Positions 21,215 to 29,011 of a DNA stretch of 64,000 bases are shown here, in pieces; positions within the stretch are counted from its first letter, which is position 1; each line of letters starts with the position of its first letter. The position numbers and the translations under genes were made by a program. The notes under the pieces were generated by a model, which saw only the letters and a list, made by a program, of their open reading frames with translations, had not been told where the DNA came from and ran no database searches. Origin of the DNA: CAWINX01 sp963837585 (GTDB lineage Bacteria; Actinomycetota; Thermoleophilia; Solirubrobacterales; 70-9); the NCBI GenBank assembly GCA_963837585.1, contig CAWINX010000003.1, positions 744,001-808,000 on the forward strand. The letters are read 5' to 3'.

Positions 21215-21232
21215 ATAGTAGGTTGCCGGGAC

Positions 21233-22090
21233 ATGGTCCAGCTCGATGCGATCGGCGAAGCGACGGAGACGATGCACGGCGTCGCTCAGGAGGCGCTGGC
21301 GCTGGCTCGCTCAGGACAGCAGCGCGCGGTCGAGGCTGAGGCTCGTAACGCCAGGGCTCGCGCCGAGCTGAAGGAAGCCGCAATGGGGTCGTTGCGCAAG
21401 CTCGGCGAGGAGGGCCGCGAGCGGATCGCCGCCGAGCGGCAGGCGCGGCGAGAGGCCGAGCAGCGAGTCGCCGGCGCCGAGGAGGCGCGAGACCGGGCAG
21501 AGAAGGCTTACGAGAGCGCCTTGAAGCGCGCTCAGGGCGACCGCGAAGCGATGACCGCGGAGTTGACCTCGATACGCGCCGAGGCCGAGCATTCGCTCGC
21601 TGAGACGGTGAAGCAGCTCGAGGAGGATGCTGAGCGGCGGGTGCAGGAGGCGCGGCGCGAGGTCCAGCTCGAGGCCGACCGGCGGATTGCCGCGGCAGAG
21701 CAGCGCGCCGCCGACGCCGAGGCCGCCGAGGAGGAGGCGCGGTCGATCGCGGTGCGGATCGAGACGGAGATCGAGCAGCGCGTGATGGAGGGAACCGAGG
21801 AGGTTCGCCGCGAGGCCGAGGAGCGGGTCCAGAAGCTGGTCGCGAAAGTCGAGCACCAGGCCGAAGAGGTGGCCCGCAATCGCGCCGAGGACCAGCTGCG
21901 CGCCGAGTCCGACCGGATCCGCCAGCAGGCCGAGAAGCGCGAGGAGCGCGCCAGGCGCAGCGCCGAGGAGGAGATCAAGGCGAGCGCCAACCGGGCGCGG
22001 CGGGAGGCTCTCGCCGCGGCTCAGGACACGGCTCCCCCCTGGGCGGGGACCGAGCAAGCGGTCCCCGCGAGCGGTTACCGGACCTTCTAG
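21233..22090 (+). CDS. Long coiled-coil protein, function unknown
   Basis: About 285 residues from the ATG at 21233 (an in-frame GTG at 21194 would add 13). From residue 30 to 260 it is almost only Ala, Glu, Arg, Gln and Lys in heptad-like order, for example ERIAAERQARREAEQRVAGAE and EEVRREAEERVQKL, predicting one long alpha-helical coiled coil. There is no signal peptide or membrane helix, so it is probably cytoplasmic, with a short Pro-containing C-terminal tail. Similar low-complexity proteins often organise polar or membrane structures, but no function can be assigned. It ends 13 bases before cysS. Confidence 0.75.
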   Translation: MVQLDAIGEATETMHGVAQEALALARSGQQRAVEAEARNARARAELKEAAMGSLRKLGEEGRERIAAERQARREAEQRVAGAEEARDRAEKAYESALKRAQGDREAMTAELTSIRAEAEHSLAETVKQLEEDAERRVQEARREVQLEADRRIAAAEQRAADAEAAEEEARSIAVRIETEIEQRVMEGTEEVRREAEERVQKLVAKVEHQAEEVARNRAEDQLRAESDRIRQQAEKREERARRSAEEEIKASANRARREALAAAQDTAPPWAGTEQAVPASGYRTF

Positions 22091-22103
22091 GCTCCGCCTC
22101 GCG

Positions 22104-23518
22104 ATGCGCGAGGTGCAGATCAAGGACACGCTGACCGGCGAACGCCAGGTCATCGACGCCGGCGGGGAGGTCGGTATCTACGCCTGCGGCCCCACCGTCT
22201 ACAGCCGCATCCACATCGGCAACGCCCGCCCCTTCGTCGTCTTCTCGTTGTTCGCCCGCTTCCTGCGCTCGGAGGGCTACGCGGTCAAGCTCGTCGTCAA
22301 CGTCACCGACATCAACGACAAGATCTACGGGGCGGCGCGGGAGGCTGGTGAGCCTTCCGCCGAGTTCGCGGCGCGGATGACGCGCGCCTACTTCGAGGAC
22401 ACCGACCGGCTCGGCCTCGGTCGGCCCGACGCGGAGCCGCTTGCCACCGAGACCGTCGACGGCATCGTCGCGCTGATCTCCGAGCTGATCGAGGGCGGGC
22501 ACGCCTATGAGTCCGGCGGCGACGTCTACTTCCGCGTGCGCAGCTTCAATGGCTACGGCAAGCTCTCGAACCGTCGCGCCGAGGAAATGGACCAGGGCGA
22601 GGAGGCCGACTCCGCCTCGCTCAAGGAGGACCCACTCGACTTCGCCCTCTGGAAGGCGAACAAGCCCGACGAGGACACCAGCTGGGCCTCGCCCTGGGGC
22701 CCGGGGCGTCCGGCATGGCACATCGAGTGCTCGGTGATGGCCGAGCAGGAGCTGGGCGCCTCCTTCGCGATCCACGGCGGCGGCTCCGACCTCGTCTTCC
22801 CCCACCACGAGAACGAGATCGCCCAGTCCGAGGCGGCCGGCCGGCCGTTCGCCCGCGTCTGGATGCACAACGGGATGATCGAGACCGACGCCGAGAAGAT
22901 GTCGAAGTCGGAGGGCAACATCTTTCAGTTGTCCGAGGCGCTGGATCGGTACGGGCGCGAGGCCGTGGTCGCCTACCTGATCTCGGGGCACTACCGGCAG
23001 CCGTTGGCCTTTGGGGCCGAGCAGATGGAGCAGGCCGTGGCGCAGGTGGAGAGGTTGAGGAACTTCTTTCGGGAGCACTCGATTGGGGATGACGGCGGGG
23101 AGTCTGGGGAGGGTCCGCCGGAGCAACAGCGGGGAGGCTCCGCCGGACCCCCCAGACTCCCCGTCAGCGCTCGCGCCTGGATGCGTTCAGGGACGCTCTC
23201 GCCGACGACTTCAACACCCCGCGGGCCATGGCCGAGGTGTTTGAGCTTGTCGCCGAGGCGAACCGTGGCGAGGTGCCCGTGGGCGGAGCGACTGAAGCTT
23301 TGAGTGAGATGCTTGGGCTCGTCGGCCTCAGCTCCCTTGCCCAGCCGGACAAGGGAGCTGTGGCCGACGAGGAGGCAGAGAAGCTGTTGGTGGAGCGGGA
23401 GGAGGCTCGGGCCGCTAGGGACTTTGGGCGGGCCGATGCGATTCGCGATCAGCTGGCCGAGATGGGCTGGGAAGTGCGCGATTCGTCTGAGGGCGCTCGC
23501 TTGGTGCGCAAGGCCTAG
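22104..23518 (+). CDS. cysS: Cysteinyl-tRNA synthetase (frameshift inside a palindrome near 23100-23165)
   Basis: Charges tRNA-Cys. The class I core is clear: YACGPTVYSRIHIGNARPF (zinc Cys and HIGH-like motif), LVVNVTDINDKIY, GRPAWHIECSVMAEQELG, LVFPHHENEIAQSEA and the KMSKS loop EKMSKSEGN near residue 264. After RNFFREHS the frame meets a 66-bp inverted repeat and is broken; the correct frame resumes as RLDAFRDALADDFNTPRAMAEVF and runs through EAEKLLVEREEARAARDFGRADAIRDQL to 23518. The palindrome encodes a Gly/Pro-rich stretch that the family lacks. It is followed at once by rlmB (TAGATG). Confidence 0.9.
23097..23162. repeat. Long inverted repeat (palindromic element) inside cysS
   Basis: The left arm at 23097-23124 and the right arm at 23137-23162 are reverse complements except for a two-base bulge and one mismatch, with a 12-base loop. 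The outer 13 pairs (GGGGAGTCTGGGG against CCCCAGACTCCCC) are perfect. The hairpin sits in the linker between the catalytic and anticodon-binding parts of cysS and coincides with a reading-frame break. It looks like an inserted REP/RPE-like palindrome. Confidence 0.75.
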
Positions 23519-24172
23519 ATGGCGAATCAGTTCATCTACGGCAAGCAGCCGGTCGCCGAGGCCGAGCGGGGGAGGCGGCGGGTGCACCGCGTCTGGCGCG
23601 CGCCGGAGGCCACGGCCGAGGAGCTTCAGAGGCTCTGTGGCTCGCCCGACCACCAGGGCGTCGTCGCCGAGGTCGACCCGTATCCGTATGCCGACCGCAA
23701 TGCCCTGCTGCGCAAGGGGGACGCCCTGATCGTCGCCCTCGACCAGGTTCAGGACCCGCGCAACCTCGGCGCTGTCTGCCGCTCGGCCGAGCAGGCCGGA
23801 GCGGCCGGGCTCGTGATCCCCGAACGGCGCGCGGCAGAGGTGACGGCAGCCGCCTGCAAGACCTCGGCGGGCGCTGTCGAGCACCTGTCGATCGCCCGCG
23901 TTCGCAACCTCGCCGACTGGCTGGCGGAGGCGAAGGAGGCGGGGTTCTGGATCTGGGGCGCCGACGCCGGTGCGTCTTCGCCACCCTGGGAGGTCGACCT
24001 CAGCGGCCCGACGATCCTGGTCATGGGGGGCGAGGGGAGTGGGATCCGCCCCCGCGTGGCCGCCGCCTGCGATGGGCTCGTCGCCCTGCCGGCGATCGGC
24101 AAGGTTGACTCGCTGAATGTCTCCGCGGCAGCCACGGCGTTGCTCTTCGAAGCGGTCAGGCAGCGCGGGTAG
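23519..24172 (+). CDS. rlmB: 23S rRNA 2'-O-methyltransferase, RlmB/SpoU family
   Basis: SPOUT-class methyltransferase acting on 23S rRNA (by family, Gm2251). The 217-residue product has a short N-terminal L30e-like substrate-binding domain (FIYGKQPVAEAERGRRRVHRVW) and the knotted SpoU domain with DQVQDPRNLGAVCRSAEQAGA, PERRAAEVTAAACKTSAGAVEHL, LVMGGEGSGIRPRV and the terminal IGKVDSLNVSAAATALLFEA. Its ATG abuts the cysS stop, so the two are translationally coupled, matching the conserved cysS-rlmB pair. The substrate position is inferred from family. Confidence 0.92.
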   Translation: MANQFIYGKQPVAEAERGRRRVHRVWRAPEATAEELQRLCGSPDHQGVVAEVDPYPYADRNALLRKGDALIVALDQVQDPRNLGAVCRSAEQAGAAGLVIPERRAAEVTAAACKTSAGAVEHLSIARVRNLADWLAEAKEAGFWIWGADAGASSPPWEVDLSGPTILVMGGEGSGIRPRVAAACDGLVALPAIGKVDSLNVSAAATALLFEAVRQRG

Positions 24173-24186
24173 CACCTGCAACGGCG

Positions 24187-24204
24187 ATTGCAGAAATTTG
24201 CAAT
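24187..24204 (+). promoter_or_regulatory. Inverted repeat upstream of sigH promoter, possible operator
   Basis: ATTGCA at 24187-24192 and TGCAAT at 24199-24204 form a perfect 6-bp dyad around a 6-base A/T-rich centre. It lies 6 bases upstream of the -35 box at 24211. The segment is much more A/T-rich than its surroundings. No regulator is identified. Confidence 0.4.
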
Positions 24205-24210
24205 TGGGGG

Positions 24211-24238
24211 TTGACAGAACTCTGCGCGGCCGTAAACT
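24211..24238 (+). promoter_or_regulatory. Sigma-70-type promoter of sigH
   Basis: A perfect TTGACA at 24211-24216 is followed after 16 bases by TAAACT at 24233-24238. Transcription would start near 24245, leaving a leader of about 105 bases before the sigH GTG. It lies 38 bases after the rlmB stop, so sigH can be expressed separately from the cysS-rlmB operon. Confidence 0.65.
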
Positions 24239-24244
24239 AACCCG

Positions 24245-24350
24245 GCAATAAGGGTGAACCTCAGCTTGAGTCTGAGGAAGCTCCCAGTCAAATAGGCGCC
24301 TCGGGGGAGGTAAGCGGCGCCACGACCCGACTTCGTAAGGAGAAGGATCT
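24245..24350 (+). other. Structured 5' leader of sigH
   Basis: The presumed untranslated leader holds two pairings: CCTCAG at 24259-24264 with CTGAGG at 24272-24277, and GGCGCC at 24295-24300 with GGCGCC at 24316-24321. An AAGGAG ribosome site follows, about 8 bases before the GTG. Known riboswitch consensus (including the c-di-AMP ydaO type) could not be matched with confidence. Confidence 0.35.
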
Positions 24351-25058
24351 GTGGCACTTTCTACGCCTACGCAGGAAATGCGGCTCCCCACGGGACGCCT
24401 GAATGGCGCTTCTCGTCAGCAGACTAACCCTCAACCTGAGCTTGATGATCACTATCTGGTCGCCCTCGCGAAGGAGGGGCGCTCGGATGCCTATGACGCG
24501 ATCGTCCGGCGCTATCGCGGCTTCGTTCGCCTCAAGGCTTCGTCCTACTTCCTGCTTGGCGGGGAGTCCGACGACCTGATCCAGGAGGGCCTGCTCGGCC
24601 TCTACAAGGCGGTCCGCGACTACCGCACCGACCGCGAGTCGAGCTTCCGTAACTTCGCGGAGCTCTGCATCACCCGCCAGATCATTACCGCGGTGAAGAC
24701 GGCGACCCGCAACAAGCACACGCCGCTCAACCAGTACGTCTCGTTCAGCCACACGCCTGCCGCGGCGGGCGATTCAGAAACCACCCTCGACGAGATCCTC
24801 CCCGGCCCGGCCGTCTTCGACCCGGTCAACCAGGTGATCGCCACCGAGGAGCTGGAGAGCCTTGTCTCCTGTCTCTCGGGCGTCTCAGGCGTGCTTTCGG
24901 ACCTCGAGTCCAGCGTCCTCTCGCTCTATCTCGACGGCCACTCCTACGAGGCGGTCGCCGAGAAGCTGGAGTGCGACACGAAGACCGTCGACAACGCCCT
25001 CCAGCGCGTCAAGCGCAAGGTAGGCGCCCACCTGGCTTCCCGCGAGGTGCCGCTGTAA
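24351..25058 (+). CDS. sigH: RNA polymerase sigma factor SigH (sporulation sigma-30 type)
   Basis: Alternative sigma-70-family factor. The 235-residue product follows Bacillus SigH closely: AIVRRYRGFVRLKASSYFLLGGESDDLIQEGLLGLYKAVRDY (region 2, in segments), RNFAELCITRQIITAVKTATR, and region 4 DLESSVLSLYLDGHSYEAVAEKLEC with the end RVKRKVGAHL and REVPL. The GTG at 24351 is chosen because AAGGAG lies about 8 bases upstream. Its place after cysS-rlmB matches Bacillus. Whether this organism sporulates cannot be seen here; the factor may control competence or stationary-phase genes instead. Confidence 0.93.
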   Translation: MALSTPTQEMRLPTGRLNGASRQQTNPQPELDDHYLVALAKEGRSDAYDAIVRRYRGFVRLKASSYFLLGGESDDLIQEGLLGLYKAVRDYRTDRESSFRNFAELCITRQIITAVKTATRNKHTPLNQYVSFSHTPAAAGDSETTLDEILPGPAVFDPVNQVIATEELESLVSCLSGVSGVLSDLESSVLSLYLDGHSYEAVAEKLECDTKTVDNALQRVKRKVGAHLASREVPL

Positions 25059-25069
25059 GGCTCAAATCT

Positions 25070-26062
25070 CTATGTGCGTAGGTCTCTCAGCACGTAATCG
25101 AGCAGCTCGCGGCCGTGGTCTGAGGCGACGGCCACGTCGTCGGCGCTGATTCGGACGCGGTGCAGCGATTGCATGCGGAGGACGTCGCCGCTGGTTCGGT
25201 GATTGGGGAAGACGCCGGCGTAGGAGACGCCGAGGCGCTCGAGGTGGTCGGCGACGAGGGCGGTCGAGGGGTGCTCCAGAGGTAGGTCGAGGTAGACGGC
25301 GTCCAGTCCACGGCGGTGGAAGAGGTGGTGGCGCTCTGCCGCTACTGCGGTCTCCAGGTCGGCGCCGGGGTTGTGGGCGGTGATCAGGGCCAGGTTGTGG
25401 TCGGCGTCGACCTCGACGTGCAGCTCGGTGCGCTCGGGTAGCTCGGCATCGGGCGGAGGGTCGGCGAGGGTGCCGCGCAGCTCGCACAGCTCAAGGGTCC
25501 GGTGGATGATCTCGTGGTGGCGCTCGGGCGCGTAGACCTCGCGCTCGTGGCCGTCGTTCAGCTTTGCGTAGAAGAGGGCCGCCGACTGGCGGGCGGGCCT
25601 TTGCTCGGTCGCGGCGTCGTTGGAGACGCTGGCCGGGATCCAGCCGAGCAGGAAGCCGGTTTCGTGTGCGCCCAACTCGATGTTGGCGCGCTGGCTGTAG
25701 GGGTGGGCGGCGGTCGCCTCGCTGAACATGCCCGCCAGTCCCTGCTCCTTGGCCCAGTCCATCAGGTGACGCTTGGTGCGGGTGAAGAGGTGCTGTCCGC
25801 GGGCAGCGGGCATCGTCACAGCCTGTCCGGAATGCGCGACCGCGTCGCCCGCCGCCGCGAGGCTCATCCCCTCGTGGCAGAGCAGCTCGCCCTCCGGAGA
25901 CTCCGCCACGCACGAGACGTAGGTCCCGGCCTCCAACCGCGCCGACACCTCGGCAGGTTCGTAGACCCAGCGCACGTCGTAGCTGTCGCCGTAGGCCGCT
26001 CGAATTGCCTCGCTCAGCACCCCGCCCTCTTCGGGCCGCAGGAATCGGAACGTCGCGTCCAT
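25070..26062 (-). CDS. Acetyltransferase-like protein (GNAT-type), 330 residues
   Basis: Weakly recognised. The N-terminal half resembles a GNAT fold: a region like FLRPEEGGVLSEAIRAAYG, beta segments around YVSCVAESPEGELLCHEGMS, and an acetyl-CoA-loop-like stretch GQHLFTRTKRHLMDWAKEQGL followed by EATAAHPYSQRANIELGAHETGFLLG. The C-terminal half repeats a similar alpha/beta pattern (DAVYLDLPLEHPSTALVADHLERLGVSY, in part) without the acetyl-CoA loop. It is convergent with sigH, 11 bases apart. GNAT plus regulatory domain is the best guess; substrate unknown. Confidence 0.6.
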   Translation of the reverse strand: MDATFRFLRPEEGGVLSEAIRAAYGDSYDVRWVYEPAEVSARLEAGTYVSCVAESPEGELLCHEGMSLAAAGDAVAHSGQAVTMPAARGQHLFTRTKRHLMDWAKEQGLAGMFSEATAAHPYSQRANIELGAHETGFLLGWIPASVSNDAATEQRPARQSAALFYAKLNDGHEREVYAPERHHEIIHRTLELCELRGTLADPPPDAELPERTELHVEVDADHNLALITAHNPGADLETAVAAERHHLFHRRGLDAVYLDLPLEHPSTALVADHLERLGVSYAGVFPNHRTSGDVLRMQSLHRVRISADDVAVASDHGRELLDYVLRDLRT

Positions 26063-26149
26063 GCGCGCACCATCTCAAACTCCCTGGACTTGCTCAGGCA
26101 CAGGACCGGGAGGAGATCGTCCGACCCGAAGCCTATTGTCTACACGAAC

Positions 26150-26538
26150 ATGTGTTCGTCGCTCCAAAGGCCAGAACTCACTGACCATCCAGTCGATGTT
26201 GGTTGTCGCAGTGAAGCGGCAGTTCTGTCAGAGCTGGTGAAGAGGGGTTATCGCTTGTTCCTGCCGTTTGGCGTCAACCAGCGATATGACCTCGTCATTG
26301 AGGACGAAGGTCGTTTCCTCAGAGTGCAATGCAAGACGGGACGTTTGCGTGACGGCTCGATCCGCTTCAGCGCGCAGAGTTCGCAATCCAACACCCGACA
26401 AACAAAGTGCGGGGCTACGCGGGGGAGGTTGATCTGTTTGCCGTCTACTGCCCAGATAACGGAAGCGTGTACGTGATCCCCGCATCAGAGGTTCCGCCGA
26501 GTGGCATGTATCTACGAGTGAGATCCCCCGTGCAATAG
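26150..26538 (+). CDS. Group I intron-type PD-(D/E)XK endonuclease-like protein (frameshift near 26390)
   Basis: The first frame reads CRSEAAVLSELVKRGYRLFLPFG, NQRYDLVIEDEGRFLRVQCKTGRL; the Asp of RYDLVIED and the Q-C-K of VQCKTG fit the PD-(D/E)XK catalytic core of the family annotated as group I intron endonucleases. After a one-base change near 26390 the second frame continues GYAGEVDLFAVYCPDNGSVYVIPASE to the stop at 26538. The region is clearly lower in GC than its neighbours, and the stop is only 39 bases before tRNA-Thr. No intron is visible in the tRNA, so the target is unknown. Confidence 0.75.
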
Positions 26539-26577
26539 GCAAAGCAAGCGCATACGCTGGGCAAGAGATTATGAATT

Positions 26578-26650
26578 GCCCGCCTAGCTCAAATGGTAGA
26601 GCGTCGCTCTTGTAAAGCGGAGAGTTCCGGTTCGAGTCCGGAGGCGGGCT
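26578..26650 (+). tRNA. tRNA-Thr (anticodon TGT)
   Basis: A complete 73-base cloverleaf. The acceptor stem is GCCCGCC paired with GGCGGGC, the D arm is GCTC-AAATGGTA-GAGC, the anticodon arm is TCGCT-CTTGTAA-AGCGG with anticodon TGT, and the T arm is TCCGG-TTCGAGT-CCGGA. The CCA end is not encoded. No intron is present. A tRNA-Thr at this place, after sigH, fits the tRNA-Thr/rpmG/secE neighbourhood of other Actinobacteria. Confidence 0.97.
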
Positions 26651-26681
26651 TCGCCCAAGCCGGGTCGGGTGCTCTTCAGGG

Positions 26682-28068
26682 CTAAGCGCTGTCGCCGAGC
26701 ACGCGGGCCTTCTCGGCCGCGAACTCTTCGTCGGTGAGGACGCCCTTTTCGTGGAGGCCGGCGAGGCGCTCGAGGCGCTCGAGGCGGGCGTTCTCGCTGT
26801 CGGCCGGGAGGGTCGCCGTCGGGGCCTCGCTCGCCGCCGCCCCTTCGCTCCCCTTGCGCTTCTCCGGGAGGCGGAGCTTCGATGCCTTCTCGCCGAGGTT
26901 CGCGTCCTTGACGGCGCCGACCATCCGGTCCTTGGTGCGGCCGAAGACCTCGTTGAAGCTGGCGTCGGGGAACTCGAGCCGCCGACTGTTTGCGCAGCTC
27001 GTGGATTCCGAAGGCCGCCATGCCGGCGATGATCAGCGTGGTCAGGAAGGAGCGCAGGTTCTGGGTCGGGGCCCCGAGGAAGTAGATGCAGACGACGATC
27101 GCCAGGCCCGTGTAGACGTAGGCCGGGTAGTCGCGCAGGATCGGCGCCATCGTCCGCCTGCTGGCCCGAGCCGACTTCGCCGGCGATCCCAGCCAGCCGG
27201 CGATCGCGAAGAGCACGCCGACGACGATCACGGTCGTCGCGATGCTGGTCATCAGCGAGGTCGCGATCGTCCAGGTGGCGTTGGCGGCCGGCTTGGCGCT
27301 CTCGACCGCGACCAGCTGGCCGACCACGATCCCGCCGGCGATGTGGCGGGCGACGATCACGGCGAAGCCGGCGGCGATCAGGCCGATCCCGCTGAACAGG
27401 ACGCTGACCCAGCGCTGCCCGCGGGAGAGGTAGATCGCCAGGCCGAAGGCGAGGAAGGTGAGGATCGAGAGGATCAGCGCCAGGCCCTTCACCGCGACCG
27501 CGACGTTCTGCGCCGTCTTCAGCTGGTCGGAGCGGAGGATCTCGATCTGGCCGGCGTCAGGCGGCAGTTTGTCGGCGAGGTTGGCGCCGATCCCGACCTG
27601 GTTGGCGAGGTTGGTGACCAGGCTGCCGAGATTGAGGCTGACCGTCCCGTTCGCCGTCGACGCCGCTCCGCCCTTGTCCTCGAGCACGTTGACGAGCTGC
27701 TCGTGGGCGGTGCGGTTGGCGTCCTCCCAGAGGCTCTGTGCGGTCGAGGTCTGCAGCAGCTTGTCGGCGCCGTCGCCGGCGACCTGGCGCAGCCCGCCGG
27801 AGACCGGCCCGGCCAGCTGCTTGGTGTCGCCGGGCAGGACGTCTTTGAGCTGCTGCTCGACGTCGACGTTGGCGTAGAGCTGGTCGACCAGGTAATTGGC
27901 GACCTCGGTGCGGATCGTCTGGTTCTGGATCAGCCGGTCGCTGGTGTTGACCCAGTCGTTGGTGTTGAGCGCCTGGCGCTCGACCCAGATCGCGAAGACG
28001 GCGAAGAAGGCGAGGACCGAGCCGAGCGCGATCAGCGCTTTGACAGTGCGTCGGCGGCCGCGGCTCAT
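26682..28068 (-). CDS. Integral membrane protein with C-terminal SHOCT domain (frameshift near 26985)
   Basis: From ATG 28068 the product begins MSRGRRRTVKALIALGSVLA, a basic start and first membrane helix, followed by an extracytoplasmic Gln/Asn/Asp-rich domain of about 160 residues (NTNDWVNTSDRLIQNQTIRT). At least four more helices follow (GLALILSILTFLAFGLAIYL and others). After one extra base near 26985 the frame continues FPDASFNEVFGRTKDRMVGAV and ends with the SHOCT signature LERLAGLHEKGVLTDEEFAAEKARVLG. Corrected length about 461. Function unknown. It is divergent from the dioxygenase gene, 24 bases apart. Confidence 0.8.
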
Positions 28069-28092
28069 CGAGAGGATGCTATAGGTGACTCG

Positions 28093-29011
28093 ATGAAACT
28101 CGAAGGAATTCACCACATCACCGCGATCACCGAGGACGCCCAGCGCAACGTCGACTTCTACGCGGGCGTGATGGGGCTGCGGCTGGTCAAGAAAACGGTC
28201 AACCAGGATCAGCCGACCGTCTACCACCTCTTCTATGCCGACGAGAAGGGGAGCGCCGGGTCCGACCTCACCTTCTTCGAGTTTCCCGGGGTGCCTTCCG
28301 GGGCGGGCCGGGGCGGGAGCTGTCCACCGGATCGTCTGGCGAGTCGGCTCCGACGACGCGCTCGCCTTTTGGGAGGAGCGGTTGGGCGAGAACGGCGTCG
28401 ATGCCCAACGCGTCGAGGGGGGCCTTCGCTTCTCCGACCCCGAGGGGCTCGACCACGAATTGGTCGTGGTCGAGGTTTCCGACGAGCCGCTGATCGCCGA
28501 CCACCCCGAAGTTCCCGCCGAGCTTGCGCTCCAGGGCTTCGAGGCGGTGCGCGCCTTCAGCGCCGCGCCGGATGCGAGCGCTCGCCTCTTGGAAGCGCTC
28601 GAATTCGAGTCGGTGGACGGGGGCTGGGAGGCGCGCGGCGAGGCGCGCGGCGGTCTCTACCTCTACGACGATCCACCGGGTGAGCCGGCGCTTCAGGGCG
28701 CCGGCAGCGTTCACCATGTCGCTTGGGCATCGACGATCGACGAGCACGAGCAGTGGCGGGAGAAGGCGATCTCGGCAGGCGCCCATCCGACCCCGGTGAT
28801 CGACCGCTTCTACTTCCGCTCGATCTACTTCCGCGAGCCGAGCGGCGTCCTCTTCGAGATCGCGACGCTCGGCCCGGGATTCACCGTCGACGAGCCACTC
28901 GAGCACCTCGGCGAAAAGCTCTCCCTGCCGCCGGACTTCGAGCACCTGCGCGCCGAGGTCGAGCCGAAGCTCAGGCCGGTCGTGAACCCGCGGGTCTCTT
29001 CGGCCCAGTGA
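28093..29011 (+). CDS. Ring-cleaving dioxygenase, glyoxalase/VOC superfamily (frameshift near 28305)
   Basis: Two VOC modules. The first has MKLEGIHHITAITEDAQRNVDFYAGVMGLRLVKKTV (in part) with the metal-binding HHIT and an F-Y-x-x-LGL-type pattern, the second has GSVHHVAWAS and FYFRSIYFREPSGVLFEIAT, giving the usual His/His/Glu iron site. This layout is that of MhqO/YkcA-type hydroquinone dioxygenases. A one-base insertion in the G-rich stretch near 28305 splits the gene; corrected length is about 305. The GTG of the next gene overlaps its TGA, so the two enzymes are made together. Confidence 0.85.

Noticed and set aside
24245..24350. Possible c-di-AMP (ydaO-type) riboswitch before sigH
   Set aside because: Attractive because disA is nearby and GGGTGAA occurs, but the conserved core and pairing of that class could not be laid out; kept only as a structured leader.
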